Of a stretch of DNA of 64,000 bases, positions 1 to 8,860 are shown in pieces. Location of the stretch: NCBI GenBank assembly GCA_907163075.1, contig CAJQTY010000001.1:1364001-1428000 (forward strand), read 5' to 3'. The position numbers and the translations under genes were made by a program. The stretch's first letter is position 1. Every line of letters begins with the position of its first letter. Origin of the DNA: an uncultured Rhodocyclaceae bacterium. GTDB lineage: Bacteria > Pseudomonadota > Gammaproteobacteria > Burkholderiales > Rhodocyclaceae. The notes under the pieces are model-generated. The model did no database searches. It saw only the letters and a list, made by a program, of their open reading frames with translations, and was not told the DNA's origin.

Positions 1-1011
1 GCCGCGCTGCGGCAGGGACTGATGATGCCCTACGGCTGCCGTGACGGCGCCTGCGGTTCGTGTCGCGGCAAGGTGCTGAGCGGCCAGGTGGATCACGGCA
101 AGGCGCCGCCGCATGTGCTCAGCGCTGCCGAGCGTAGCGCGGGTTTCGCCCTTTTCTGCTGCGCCAGCGCGCAAAGCGACCTGACCATCGAAAGCCGCGA
201 ACTGCGCTCGACGCAGGATATTCCCGTGAAAACCCTGCCGGCGCGCGTGCACAAGCTGACGCGCGCAGCGCCCGACGTGATGCTCATGGAACTCAAGCTG
301 CCGGCCAGCGAACGACTGCAGTTCTACGCCGGACAATACATCGACATCCTGCTCAAGGAAGGCCGGCGGCGAGCGTTTTCGCTGGCCAATGCGCCGCACG
401 ACGACGGTTTCCTGCAACTGCATATCCGCCTGATACCCGGCGGCCAGTTCACCGAGCACGTCTTCAACACCATGAAGGAACGCGACATCCTGCGCATCAA
501 CGGACCGCACGGCAGCTTCTTTCTGCGCGAGGAGTCGGCCAAACCGATGTTGCTGGTCGCCGGCGGCACCGGCTTCGCGCCGATCAAGGCCATGGTCGAA
601 CACGCCATCGCCGAGAACTCGACGCGGCCAATGGACATCTATTGGGGCGGGCGGGCGCTGACCGACCTGTATCTGCTGCCGACCGCCGAACGATGGGCGC
701 GCGAGCGACCCGGCCTGCGCTTCGTCCCGGTCCTCTCCGACTCGCCGGAAGACGAGCAATGGCAGGGCCGAACGGGCTTTGTACATGCCGCGGTGATGGC
801 CGATTTTCCTGACCTTTCCGGGCATCAGGTCTATGTTTGCGGTTCGCCGGCGATGGTCACCGCCGCGCGACACGATTTTGTCGGACAATGCCATTTACCG
901 GAAAACGAGTTTTTCGCCGACGCCTTCGAATTTGCCAGCGACCGTACCGTCAACACACCCACAAGCACCCCCACAATCAGCACCCCAATTCCAACCCCTA
1001 TTGCAGGTTGA
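1..1011 (+). CDS. 2Fe-2S ferredoxin/FAD/NAD(P)H oxidoreductase (CDP-6-deoxy-glucoseen reductase-like), 5' partial
   Basis: The reading frame is open from base 1, so the true start lies upstream of the window. The visible 336 residues hold the end of a plant-type [2Fe-2S] ferredoxin domain: YGCRDGACGSC gives three cluster cysteines, and the fourth is in FALFCCAS. A flavin-reductase domain follows (RRRAFSLANAP matches the FAD-binding RxxS motif), then an NAD-binding domain (LLVAGGTGFAPIK and YVCGSPAMV). This order is typical of the phenol hydroxylase/AscD-type reductase family, which passes electrons from NAD(P)H through FAD to the iron-sulfur centre. Betaproteobacterial copies are usually named CDP-6-deoxy-delta-3,4-glucoseen reductase, but their physiological partner is often unknown. 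The last 15 or so residues are a low-complexity Thr/Pro tail. Confidence 0.85.
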   Translation, partial: AALRQGLMMPYGCRDGACGSCRGKVLSGQVDHGKAPPHVLSAAERSAGFALFCCASAQSDLTIESRELRSTQDIPVKTLPARVHKLTRAAPDVMLMELKLPASERLQFYAGQYIDILLKEGRRRAFSLANAPHDDGFLQLHIRLIPGGQFTEHVFNTMKERDILRINGPHGSFFLREESAKPMLLVAGGTGFAPIKAMVEHAIAENSTRPMDIYWGGRALTDLYLLPTAERWARERPGLRFVPVLSDSPEDEQWQGRTGFVHAAVMADFPDLSGHQVYVCGSPAMVTAARHDFVGQCHLPENEFFADAFEFASDRTVNTPTSTPTISTPIPTPIAG

Positions 1012-1018
1012 TCACACC

Positions 1019-2194
1019 ATGCCCGACGTTTTCATTTCCCGACAACCGCTGGTAAATCGCCAGAGCAAGATCATCGCCAATCGCCTGACGCTGCACTTCG
1101 GCGGCGGCGCGACGACCCGCGACGCCGCCAGGACATTGAGCACGCTGGCGGAATTCTGGCCGCAGGGCGAAAAACTCGTGTTCATCAACTGTGCCGGCAC
1201 CGGCGTCGATGCCGGCCTGCTCGACTGGCAGGCGCCGGCCAATGCGACGCTGGAAATCCATTCCGGTCCCTTGATCGAACCGGGAGCGGCCGACTTCATC
1301 GCCGCCCTGCGCGGCGTCCAGGCCTCGCTCTGCCTCGTTTTCGACGCGCAGGCGCAGGCCGCGCTGTCGGCCGGTGTCGCGTTCCGCTTCATCGCCTTCG
1401 ATGCCCAGCGCTTTACGCCGGCGCAACTGAAGGTCCTGGCGACGAAGACGCAGCCCTATGGCATCGCCGTCGCCTTCAACGTCAATGACGGACCGGGCTT
1501 CCAGGCTTGCCTGGAAGCCGGCGTCAATGCCGCCGCCAGCTGGTTCTTCAAGCAGCCGACGCGGACGCCGGCCAAGGCGCTCAATCCGGGGCAGGCGCAG
1601 ATCATCCGCGTGCTCAATCTGGTGCGCAAGAACGCCGAGGTCAAGGAGATCGAAGCCGCGCTCAAGCAGGACGTGGCGCTCTCCTACAAGCTACTGCGCT
1701 ACATCAATTCGGCCGGATTCGGGCTGTCCTGCGAAATCCAGTCCTTTCGCCACGCGGTATCCATTCTCGGCTATGACAAGCTCAACAAATGGCTGTCGCT
1801 GCTCCTGGCCACGGCCAGCAAGGACCCGATGGCGCCGGCGCTGATGCACACCGCGCTGGCGCGCGCGCGACTGATGGAAATACTGGCGCAGGGCCTGGTC
1901 GACCGCCAGGAATACGACAACCTGTTCATCACCGGCGCCTTCTCGATGCTCGACGCCCTGCTCGGTGTGAGCATGGAGAAGGTGCTCGAGTCGATGAGCC
2001 TGCCGGAACCGATCGTCGACGCCCTGCTTGGCCGCGGCGGCGTTTACGGCCCCTTCCTGCAACTGGCGCAAGCCAGCGAGGGCAACGACGGCGAGGCGCT
2101 GGCCGAGCAGGCCGGGATGCTCGGCCTGTCCGCTGACCAGTTCAACCGCGCGCAGATGCAGGCACTGGCCTTCGCCGATACGATGGAGCTGTAA
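1019..2194 (+). CDS. HDOD-domain signalling protein with degenerate EAL-like N-terminus
   Basis: 391 residues if translation starts at the ATG of MPDVFISRQPL, a sequence typical of the start of EAL-HDOD proteins (the YuxH/CdgJ type). The frame is open further upstream, to 833, but that part overlaps the previous gene and looks non-coding. Residues 1-190 resemble an EAL phosphodiesterase fold without a recognisable EAL catalytic motif, so c-di-GMP hydrolysis is unlikely. Residues about 195-390 match the HDOD domain, an inactive HD-type helical domain (KQDVALSYKLLRYINSAGFG is characteristic). Such proteins act as signalling or scaffold proteins in motility and stress control. The gene starts 7 bases after the reductase stop. 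Confidence 0.8.
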   Translation: MPDVFISRQPLVNRQSKIIANRLTLHFGGGATTRDAARTLSTLAEFWPQGEKLVFINCAGTGVDAGLLDWQAPANATLEIHSGPLIEPGAADFIAALRGVQASLCLVFDAQAQAALSAGVAFRFIAFDAQRFTPAQLKVLATKTQPYGIAVAFNVNDGPGFQACLEAGVNAAASWFFKQPTRTPAKALNPGQAQIIRVLNLVRKNAEVKEIEAALKQDVALSYKLLRYINSAGFGLSCEIQSFRHAVSILGYDKLNKWLSLLLATASKDPMAPALMHTALARARLMEILAQGLVDRQEYDNLFITGAFSMLDALLGVSMEKVLESMSLPEPIVDALLGRGGVYGPFLQLAQASEGNDGEALAEQAGMLGLSADQFNRAQMQALAFADTMEL

Positions 2195-2227
2195 TTCCGG
2201 GAAGCGCACTGGACGCAGCAGCGTGGC

Positions 2228-2315
2228 AGGTCGGAAAAGCGCAGCGCCTTCCGACACCACGGGTGAAATACCGCCATCGCTGAACTTCGGAAGGCGCCTT
2301 CGGCTTTTCCGACCT
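2228..2315. repeat. Inverted REP-like palindromic pair between convergent genes
   Basis: Two arms face each other: 2228-2255 reads AGGTCGGAAAAGCGCAGC then GCCTTCCGAC, and 2287-2315 is nearly its reverse complement (TCGGAAGGCGCC then TTCGGCTTTTCCGACCT). Each arm is also partly self-complementary (TCGGAA...TTCCGA). The pair sits between the convergent ends of the HDOD gene and livF. It resembles the GTAGGTCGGA-type REP elements common in proteobacteria and may act as a bidirectional terminator or mRNA-end stabiliser. The function is inferred. Confidence 0.6.
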
Positions 2316-2331
2316 ACGGCGCTTGCGGGCA

Positions 2332-3036
2332 CTACTCGCCGAGATAGGCCTCGCGCACCCTGGGATTGGCGAGCAGCTTTGACGATTCGTCAGTGAGCGT
2401 AATTTCGCCGCTCTCCATGACGTAGCCGCGCTGGCTGACTTCCAGCGCCAGCTTGGCGTTCTGCTCGACGAGCAGAACCGTCATCCCCTCCTCCGCCACG
2501 GCGCGGATGACCTCAAAGATCTTCTGCACCATGAGCGGCGCCAGGCCCATTGACGGCTCGTCGAGCAGCAGCAGTTTCGGGCGGCTCATCAGCGCGCGTC
2601 CGATCGCCAGCATCTGCTGTTCGCCGCCGGACAGGGTTCCGGCCAACTGCTGCGCGCGTTCTTCGAGGCGGGGAAAGAGCGAGAAAACGTGCGCGCTGTC
2701 GGCGGCGATGCCGGCCTTGTCCTGGCGGCTGTAGGCGCCCATCAGCAGATTTTCGAGAATGTTCATGCGCGGAAAGACGCCGCGCCCCTCCGGCACCAGC
2801 GCGATGCCCTCGGACACCAGTTGATGCGGTTCAAGCGCGGAAATCTCCTTGCCGCAATAGCGCACGCTGCCGCCAGCGGCGTTGAGCAGCCGCGACAAGG
2901 CCTTCAGCGTGCTCGTCTTGCCGGCGCCGTTGGCGCCGATGAGGGCCACCATCTCGCCCTGTTCGACATGGAAGGTGATGCCGCGCACGGCCTGGATGCC
3001 GCCGTAGGCGACGCGTAATCCGGTTACCTCAAGCAA
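2332..3036 (-). CDS. livF: Branched-chain amino-acid ABC transporter ATPase LivF
   Basis: 234 residues, the normal LivF length. It carries Walker A GANGAGKTST, signature LSGGEQQML and Walker B LLLLDEPSMGL. It is the second cytoplasmic ATPase of the Leu/Ile/Val importer. I chose a TTG start at 3036 (product begins LLEVTGLRVAYGG): GGGAGG lies five bases upstream and the start overlaps the livG stop by eight bases (TTGCTTGA), implying translational coupling. The frame is open further upstream to 3198, but that lies inside livG. Last gene of the minus-strand livJHMGF operon. Confidence 0.93.
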   Translation of the reverse strand: MLEVTGLRVAYGGIQAVRGITFHVEQGEMVALIGANGAGKTSTLKALSRLLNAAGGSVRYCGKEISALEPHQLVSEGIALVPEGRGVFPRMNILENLLMGAYSRQDKAGIAADSAHVFSLFPRLEERAQQLAGTLSGGEQQMLAIGRALMSRPKLLLLDEPSMGLAPLMVQKIFEVIRAVAEEGMTVLLVEQNAKLALEVSQRGYVMESGEITLTDESSKLLANPRVREAYLGE

Positions 3037-3795
3037 CGCTGCCTCCCAGATAAGCTTCGATGACCTTGGGGTCCTTTTGTACGACGGCCGGCACGTCTTC
3101 GCAGATCTTCTGGCCGTAGTCGAGCACCGCGACGCGGTCGCACAGGCCCATGACCAGCTTGACGTCGTGCTCGATGAGCAGGACCGTGATGCCATCACGG
3201 CGAATGCCTTCGATCAGCTCGCGCAAGCCGGCAGTTTCGGTGCCGTTCATGCCGGCCGCCGGTTCGTCGAGCGCCAGCAGCTTCGGATCGGTGGCCAGCG
3301 CGCGGGCGATTTCCAGCCGGCGCTGGTCGCCGTAGGACAGGTGGCGGGCCAGGTCGTCGGCGCGGTCGGCAATATTCACGTAGTGCAGCAATTCCTCGGC
3401 GCGGCGCCGGATAGCGGCTTCCTCCGCGGTCGTCCGGCGATCGTGCATGACGGCACCAAGGACGCCGGCATGGGTGCGCGCATGGCGCCCGACCATCACG
3501 TTTTCCATCGCCGTCATGTTGCCGAACAGGCGGATGTTCTGGAACGTCCGTGCAATACCGCGTTTTGCCACCTTGTGTGGCGCACTGGCCTCGAGCTTCT
3601 CGCCGGCAAAAAGGAGATCGCCGCCATCCGGGTGATAGAGGCCGGTAAGGACGTTGAAAAAGGTCGTCTTGCCCGCGCCGTTCGGGCCGATCAATCCGTA
3701 GATCTCGCCCTGGCGGATGGTCAGCGACACGTCGGTGAGCGCTTTCACCCCGCCAAAATGCTTGGCGATGGCGCGCGCTTCAAGAAGGACAGCGT

Positions 3796-3799
<4 letters not shown>
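3029..3799 (-). CDS. livG: Branched-chain amino-acid ABC transporter ATPase LivG
   Basis: 256 residues from the ATG of MNAVLLEARAIAKHFGG. It has Walker A GPNGAGKTTF, signature LSYGDQRRLEIARAL and Walker B LLALDEPAAGM, with the long insertion after the Walker A region (FQNIRLFGNMTAMENVMVG) typical of LivG. It pairs with LivF to power import through LivH/LivM. The ATG overlaps the livM stop as ATGA, so it is co-translated with livM. The frame extends upstream to 3868 but that lies within livM. Confidence 0.94.
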
Positions 3800-4907
<1,108 letters not shown>

Positions 4908-4911
<4 letters not shown>

Positions 4912-5720
4912 GCACGCTCCGAAACTTTTTCACCGACCAGCCCGGAGGGGCGGAAGATGAGTACGCAGATGAGGACGAAGAAGGCGAAGATGTCCTGGTA
5001 ATGGCTACCGAGGAAACCGCCGGTGAGGTCGCCGATATAGCCGGCGCCAAGCGATTCGATCAGGCCGAGCAGGATGCCGCCGAGCACGGCGCCGGCGATG
5101 TTGCCGATACCACCAAGCACTGCGGCGGTAAAGGCCTTGAGGCCGAGCATGAAGCCCATGTAGTAATGGGCGATCGAGTAGTTGGCGCTGACCATCAGAC
5201 CGGCGACGGCGGCCAGCGCGGAACCGATGATGAAGGTGAAGGAAATGATCTGGTTGATGTTGACACCCATCAGTTGGGCAATCGGCGGATTCTCCGAGGT
5301 CGCCCGCATGGCGCGGCCGAGTCGCGTGCGGTGGATTAGAATGATCAGCCCGGTCATCATCAACGCGGCGATCAGCACGATGGCGACCTGCAGGCTGGTG
5401 ATCGTGGCACCGAAAATTTCATGTTGCGAGGTCGGCAGGATCGGCGGGAAGGCGTGGTAGTTGCGCCCCCAGATCAGCATGGCGAGGTTTTGCAGGATGA
5501 TCGAAACGCCGATCGCCGTGATCAGCGGCGCCAGCTTCGGAGCACGCCGCAGCGGCCGGTAGGCAATGCGCTCGATCGTGTAGCCGACCGCCATGCACAC
5601 CGCCGCGGCGGCCGCCAGGGCGACCAGAATGATGACGAAGACGGGCAGGCCGCTGGCGGCGAGCAGCTTGATCACGGTGAGGGCAACCATGGCGCCGATC
5701 ATGACGACGCTATGGGAAAG
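4908..5720 (-). CDS. livH: Branched-chain amino-acid ABC transporter permease LivH, N-terminus lost in damaged sequence
   Basis: The recognisable part begins at VVMIGAMVALTVIKLL and runs to the normal end (IFRPSGLVGEKVSERA), including GRAMRATSENPPIAQLMGVN, the LivH ATPase-coupling region. LivH proteins normally begin about 45 residues earlier with two hydrophobic helices and an INFAHG(E/D) motif. Here that part is missing: upstream of 5720 the frame stays open to 6140, but the translation is Pro/Arg-rich nonsense. A remnant (CCCATAGCGTCGTC) fits an AHS-VV motif with bases missing. I infer a normal livH whose 5' end is corrupted in this sequence rather than a true truncation. Confidence 0.85.
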
Positions 5721-6189
5721 CCACTGGAGGGCGGATTGCTGGGCGGGGGGGGACGGGGATTTTGGGACAGGGCCAAAACAAAAAAAAAACAACGCACACG
5801 AGGGGTGCCGTTTTTTGCACCTTAAATTTGGGGGAACAGAAAACCTTTTAAAATTCTTCTCTATCGCAGGGCCTTGGTTGCATTTTCCCCGCCGCACCCA
5901 TCTTGGCGGGTGGGGGGGCTTTTCAAAAGGCCCCACCGCCGTTTTCTTTCGCCGATCGGGGCCAAGCCGGAAGGTTTGGGCAGGCCTTTCCTTGGGGGAA
6001 CCCGCGGTTGTTCTGCATCCGGGGGCCGTCTTTGGGGGGGCCCCGCCCTTGTCGCCAGATCGCACACTTGGACCGCCTCCTTGGGGGTACCGGGGCGGAC
6101 CCGGCCGGGGCACATCCCTTAAACGTTGATCTTGGGGCAACTCCGGGGGGGCGGGACCACGGGAGACCCGCCAGAATGTTGTTTCGCCG
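5721..6189. other. Anomalous homopolymer-rich stretch replacing the livJ-livH junction (probable base-calling or assembly artefact)
   Basis: This stretch is unlike the rest of the window. It contains runs such as GGGGGGGG, AAAAAAAAAA, TTTTTT, CCCC and AAAA at high density, and no frame encodes anything recognisable. It sits exactly where the last residues and stop of livJ, a short spacer and the first 45 codons of livH should be; both genes are intact on either side. Expanded homopolymers and lost codon structure are what a low-quality Sanger read end produces. A real insertion cannot be excluded from sequence alone. Confidence 0.7.
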
Positions 6190-7374
6190 GTACTCCCACT
6201 TGCCGTCCTTGACCTGGTACAGGCTGATGGAGCCGCCCTTGAGGTCGCCCTTGTCGTCGAACTGGATCTTGGCGGTCACGCCCTGATAGTCGGTCTTGCC
6301 GACTTCCGGCAGGAACTTGGCCGACTCGACCGAGTTGGCGCGCTTCATTGAATCAACCATGACCATCACGGCATCGTAGACGTACGGCGCGTAAAGCTGG
6401 ATCTGTCCGTACTTGGCCGAGAACGCATCGCCAAACGCCTTGCCGCCCGGCATCTGGTCGAGCGGAACGCCCGGCAGCGAGCAGTACTGGCCTTCACTGG
6501 CGGCGCCGGCGAGTTTGATGAATTCGGGCGTGCAGCCGCCGTCACCGGTCAGGAACTTGGCTTTCAGGCCGAGCGACTTCATCTGCTTGGCCATCGGGCC
6601 GCCTTGGGCGTCCATGCCGCCGTAGAAGACAACGTCCGCTTTCTTCGACTTGATCTTGGTCAGGATGGCCGCGAAGTCGGTCGCCTTGTCGTTGGTGAAT
6701 TCACGCGCGGCGACCTTGCCGCCGACGGCGACGACGGATTTCTCGAACTCGTCGGCCAGACCCTGGCCGTAAGCCGTGCGGTCGTCGATGATGGCGATGG
6801 TCTTGCCGGCCATCTGCTTCGCCGCGTACTCGCCGAGCACCTTGCCCTGCTGAACGTCGTTGGCCATCACGCGGAAGGCCGTCGCGAAGCCTTGCTGGGT
6901 ATACTTGGGATTGGTTGCCGAACCGGAAATCTGCGGGATGCCGGCATCGAAATAGATCTTGGACGCCGGGATCGTGGTACCGGAATTAAGGTGGCCGATA
7001 ACCCCGTTGACTTTGGCATCGACCAGTTTCTGGGCGACGATGGTGCCCTGCTTCGGATCCGCCTGGTCGTCTTCGGCGACGAGCGCGAATTTGATCTTGG
7101 CGCCGCCGATTTCCAGCCCCTGCGCGTTCAGTTCGTCGATCGCCATGCGGGCGCCATTTTCATTGTCCTTGCCGAGGTGCGCCTGCGGGCCGGTCAGCGG
7201 GGCGACGTGACCGAGTTGCACGGTCACTTCCGGCTTTGCTGGCTCCGGCGCCGGGGCTGCGGCGGCGGGTGCGGGAGCCGGGGCAGGCTTCGGCTCTTCC
7301 TTCTGGCCACAGCCGATCAAGGCAAGGGCGGCGGCGACTGCAAGTGTCATGCTGGAAATTCGCGAGTACTGCAT
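6190..7374 (-). CDS. livJ: Branched-chain amino-acid ABC transporter substrate-binding lipoprotein LivJ/LivK, 3' end damaged
   Basis: Periplasmic binding protein of the LIV family (peripla_BP_6 fold; TVQLGHVAPLTGPQAHLGKDNENG at the start of the mature domain). Residues 1-22 form a lipoprotein signal peptide with lipobox L-I-G-C22, followed by a Pro/Ala-rich linker of about 25 residues. It should therefore be membrane-tethered rather than free in the periplasm as in E. coli. Homology continues to KDGKWEY at 6190; downstream the frame runs on without a plausible stop to 5923 through damaged sequence. The ribosome-binding site GGAGG lies ten bases before the ATG. First gene of the livJHMGF operon. 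Confidence 0.9.
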
Positions 7375-7427
7375 ATTGGTTAATCCTCCGGAAGCGCATT
7401 AATGAAAAGTGCCCGATTAAGGGGCTG

Positions 7428-7456
7428 ATACTGCCGATCTCTCAATATGATGTCAA
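7428..7456 (-). promoter_or_regulatory. Candidate sigma-70 promoter for livJHMGF
   Basis: On the minus strand TTGACA (7456-7451) is followed after 17 bases by CAGTAT (7433-7428), 54 bases before the livJ ATG. The -35 box is a perfect match and the -10 is weak, as expected for a regulated promoter. No operator was recognised. The rest of the gene-free interval 7457-7712 is AT-richer and holds nothing else I can identify. Confidence 0.5.
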
Positions 7457-7712
7457 TGCAGAAAATCAGGCAAGGATTCGCAACGCAAACAACACAAGCA
7501 CAAATTGTTCCCTAAAAAGAACTTGCCGGGATAAACGAACTCCCGACACGAGCTTCCTGTACGGCCAGGCACCCATCCGCCATGCGAACTCAAACCGGCT
7601 GTCACGACAAGAAAATAAACCGTCGAGACCTGATTGGTGCGTTTTTTATGAATAATGCACTATTTCGGTGAGTTTCTGTCGACTTCCGCCGACAAATGAG
7701 CCTCTCAACGAG

Positions 7713-7736
7713 AAAGACCGGCGCGCACCGGTCTTT
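7713..7736 (-). terminator. Stem-loop terminator downstream of the cytochrome c gene
   Basis: A perfect nine-base stem AAAGACCGG / CCGGTCTTT with a six-base loop lies 27 bases beyond the cytochrome c stop. It has a short T-rich tail on both strands and could also block read-through toward the livJ promoter region. Confidence 0.65.
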
Positions 7737-7762
7737 TCGACTGCGGATGGCAGCAGGAAAGA

Positions 7763-8074
7763 TCACTTCAAGCTGAGAATCCACTTAACCAGTTTGGCCG
7801 CGTCGTCAGGACTGACCGCGGCATTCGGCGGCATTGGCACTTCGCCCCACGACCCCTTGCCGCCCTTGATGACTTTCTCGGCCAGGGTGGCTTCGATACC
7901 CTTCTGTCCAGCATATTTCTTGGCCACGTCCTTGTAAGACGGGCCGACAATCTTCTTGTCAACCGTATGACAGGCGAGACAGTTCTTGGCTTTTGCCAGT
8001 GCTTCGTCAGCCTGTGCAACGCCAGCAGACAGTAAGCCGGCGACCACCAGCAGGGATAGATAGCTTGCTTTCAT
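7763..8074 (-). CDS. Class I c-type cytochrome (c551/c552 type)
   Basis: 103 residues from the ATG of MKASYLSLLV. Residues 1-22 are a Sec signal peptide ending ...GVAQA. The haem-binding motif is CLACH at 32-36 and the axial methionine is in VPMPPNAAV (Met81), the arrangement of small periplasmic monohaem cytochromes c551 that shuttle electrons to terminal oxidases or nitrite reductase. GGAGA stands eight bases before the start. The open frame extends 23 codons upstream without family similarity, so I used the inner ATG. Confidence 0.92.
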   Translation of the reverse strand: MKASYLSLLVVAGLLSAGVAQADEALAKAKNCLACHTVDKKIVGPSYKDVAKKYAGQKGIEATLAEKVIKGGKGSWGEVPMPPNAAVSPDDAAKLVKWILSLK

Positions 8075-8174
8075 TTTGTTTCTCCGTTGATGAAAAGTGA
8101 TTACCGCCGAATGATCATATTCCACTTTGCCGCCGAACCTCAAGGACAGCGTGTGAGCGCGACGAATGCCAGAA

Positions 8175-8206
8175 GGTCAACGCGCATATGCCGACACGCG
8201 TTGACC
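8175..8206 (-). terminator. Perfect 10-bp stem-loop downstream of the LysE-family gene
   Basis: GGTCAACGCG (8175-8184) and CGCGTTGACC (8197-8206) form a perfect stem with a 12-base loop, 35 bases beyond the transporter stop. There is only a short T-rich tail on the minus strand, so it may be a weak terminator or a 3'-end stabiliser. Confidence 0.4.
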
Positions 8207-8241
8207 GCGTCGACGGTCGCCCGGCACGGCCGGCCGGACGA

Positions 8242-8856
8242 TCAGCGCGCGGAACCGGCAAGCAGCACGCCGGCGCCGACAAAGACGCCGCCGAAGAAAC
8301 GATTCTGCGCGCGCAACGACCGCGGGTCGTGCAGCCAGCGGCGCAGACGCGTCGCCAGCAGGGCGTAGCACGACATCACCACGGAATCGACGCCGCACAT
8401 GGTCACTGCGATGATCACAAACTGCGGCCACTGCGGGCGTGCCGGATCGATGAACTGCGGCGTCAGCGCGGCCATGAAGACGATCGCCTTGGGGTTGGTG
8501 AGGTTGACCAGCAGGCCTTCGATGAAAAGGCCGTTCGGCGTCATGCGCGCGCTTTCGGCGTCGATTTCCTGCGGCGGCGCCCGCCATTTCTGGATACCGA
8601 GCCAGACGAGATAGACCGCGCCGGTGATCTTGACCATATCGAAAGCCAGCACCGAGGCGGTCAGCAAGGCGCCGAGGCCGACGGCAACGATCGCCAGCTG
8701 GATGACCAGCGCCGTCTGCAAGCCGGCGATCACGCGCGCCGCCGCCCCGTAGCCGTAGCGCAAGCCGGCGCTCATCGACGCCGCAGCCCCCGGCCCGGGC
8801 GATAGCGCGATCAGGATGGCGGCAACGAGGAAGCCGAGCCAGAGACTGAGCGACAT
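8242..8856 (-). CDS. LysE/RhtB-family amino-acid exporter
   Basis: 204 residues with about six hydrophobic segments and the family-typical N-terminal stretch LIALSPGPGAAASMSAGLRYG, followed by GAVYLVWLGIQKWR and NLTNPKAIVFMAALTPQF. RhtB/LysE proteins export amino acids such as threonine, homoserine, lysine or leucine; the substrate cannot be told from sequence. It begins only four bases after the ilvD stop, so the two genes are probably co-transcribed, which would fit export of branched-chain amino acids or their precursors (inference). Confidence 0.88.
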   Translation of the reverse strand: MSLSLWLGFLVAAILIALSPGPGAAASMSAGLRYGYGAAARVIAGLQTALVIQLAIVAVGLGALLTASVLAFDMVKITGAVYLVWLGIQKWRAPPQEIDAESARMTPNGLFIEGLLVNLTNPKAIVFMAALTPQFIDPARPQWPQFVIIAVTMCGVDSVVMSCYALLATRLRRWLHDPRSLRAQNRFFGGVFVGAGVLLAGSAR

Positions 8857-8860
8857 CGGC

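Noticed and set aside
5861-6129. Several open frames of 80-180 codons within the damaged livJ-livH junction
   Set aside because: They arise from homopolymer-rich sequence without stops, have no recognisable family and no ribosome-binding sites.
7640-7670. Possible sigma-54 (-24/-12) site upstream of livJ (TGGTGCG...ATGCAC)
   Set aside because: The spacing and the GG/GC core do not fit the TGGCAC-N5-TTGCA consensus on either strand.
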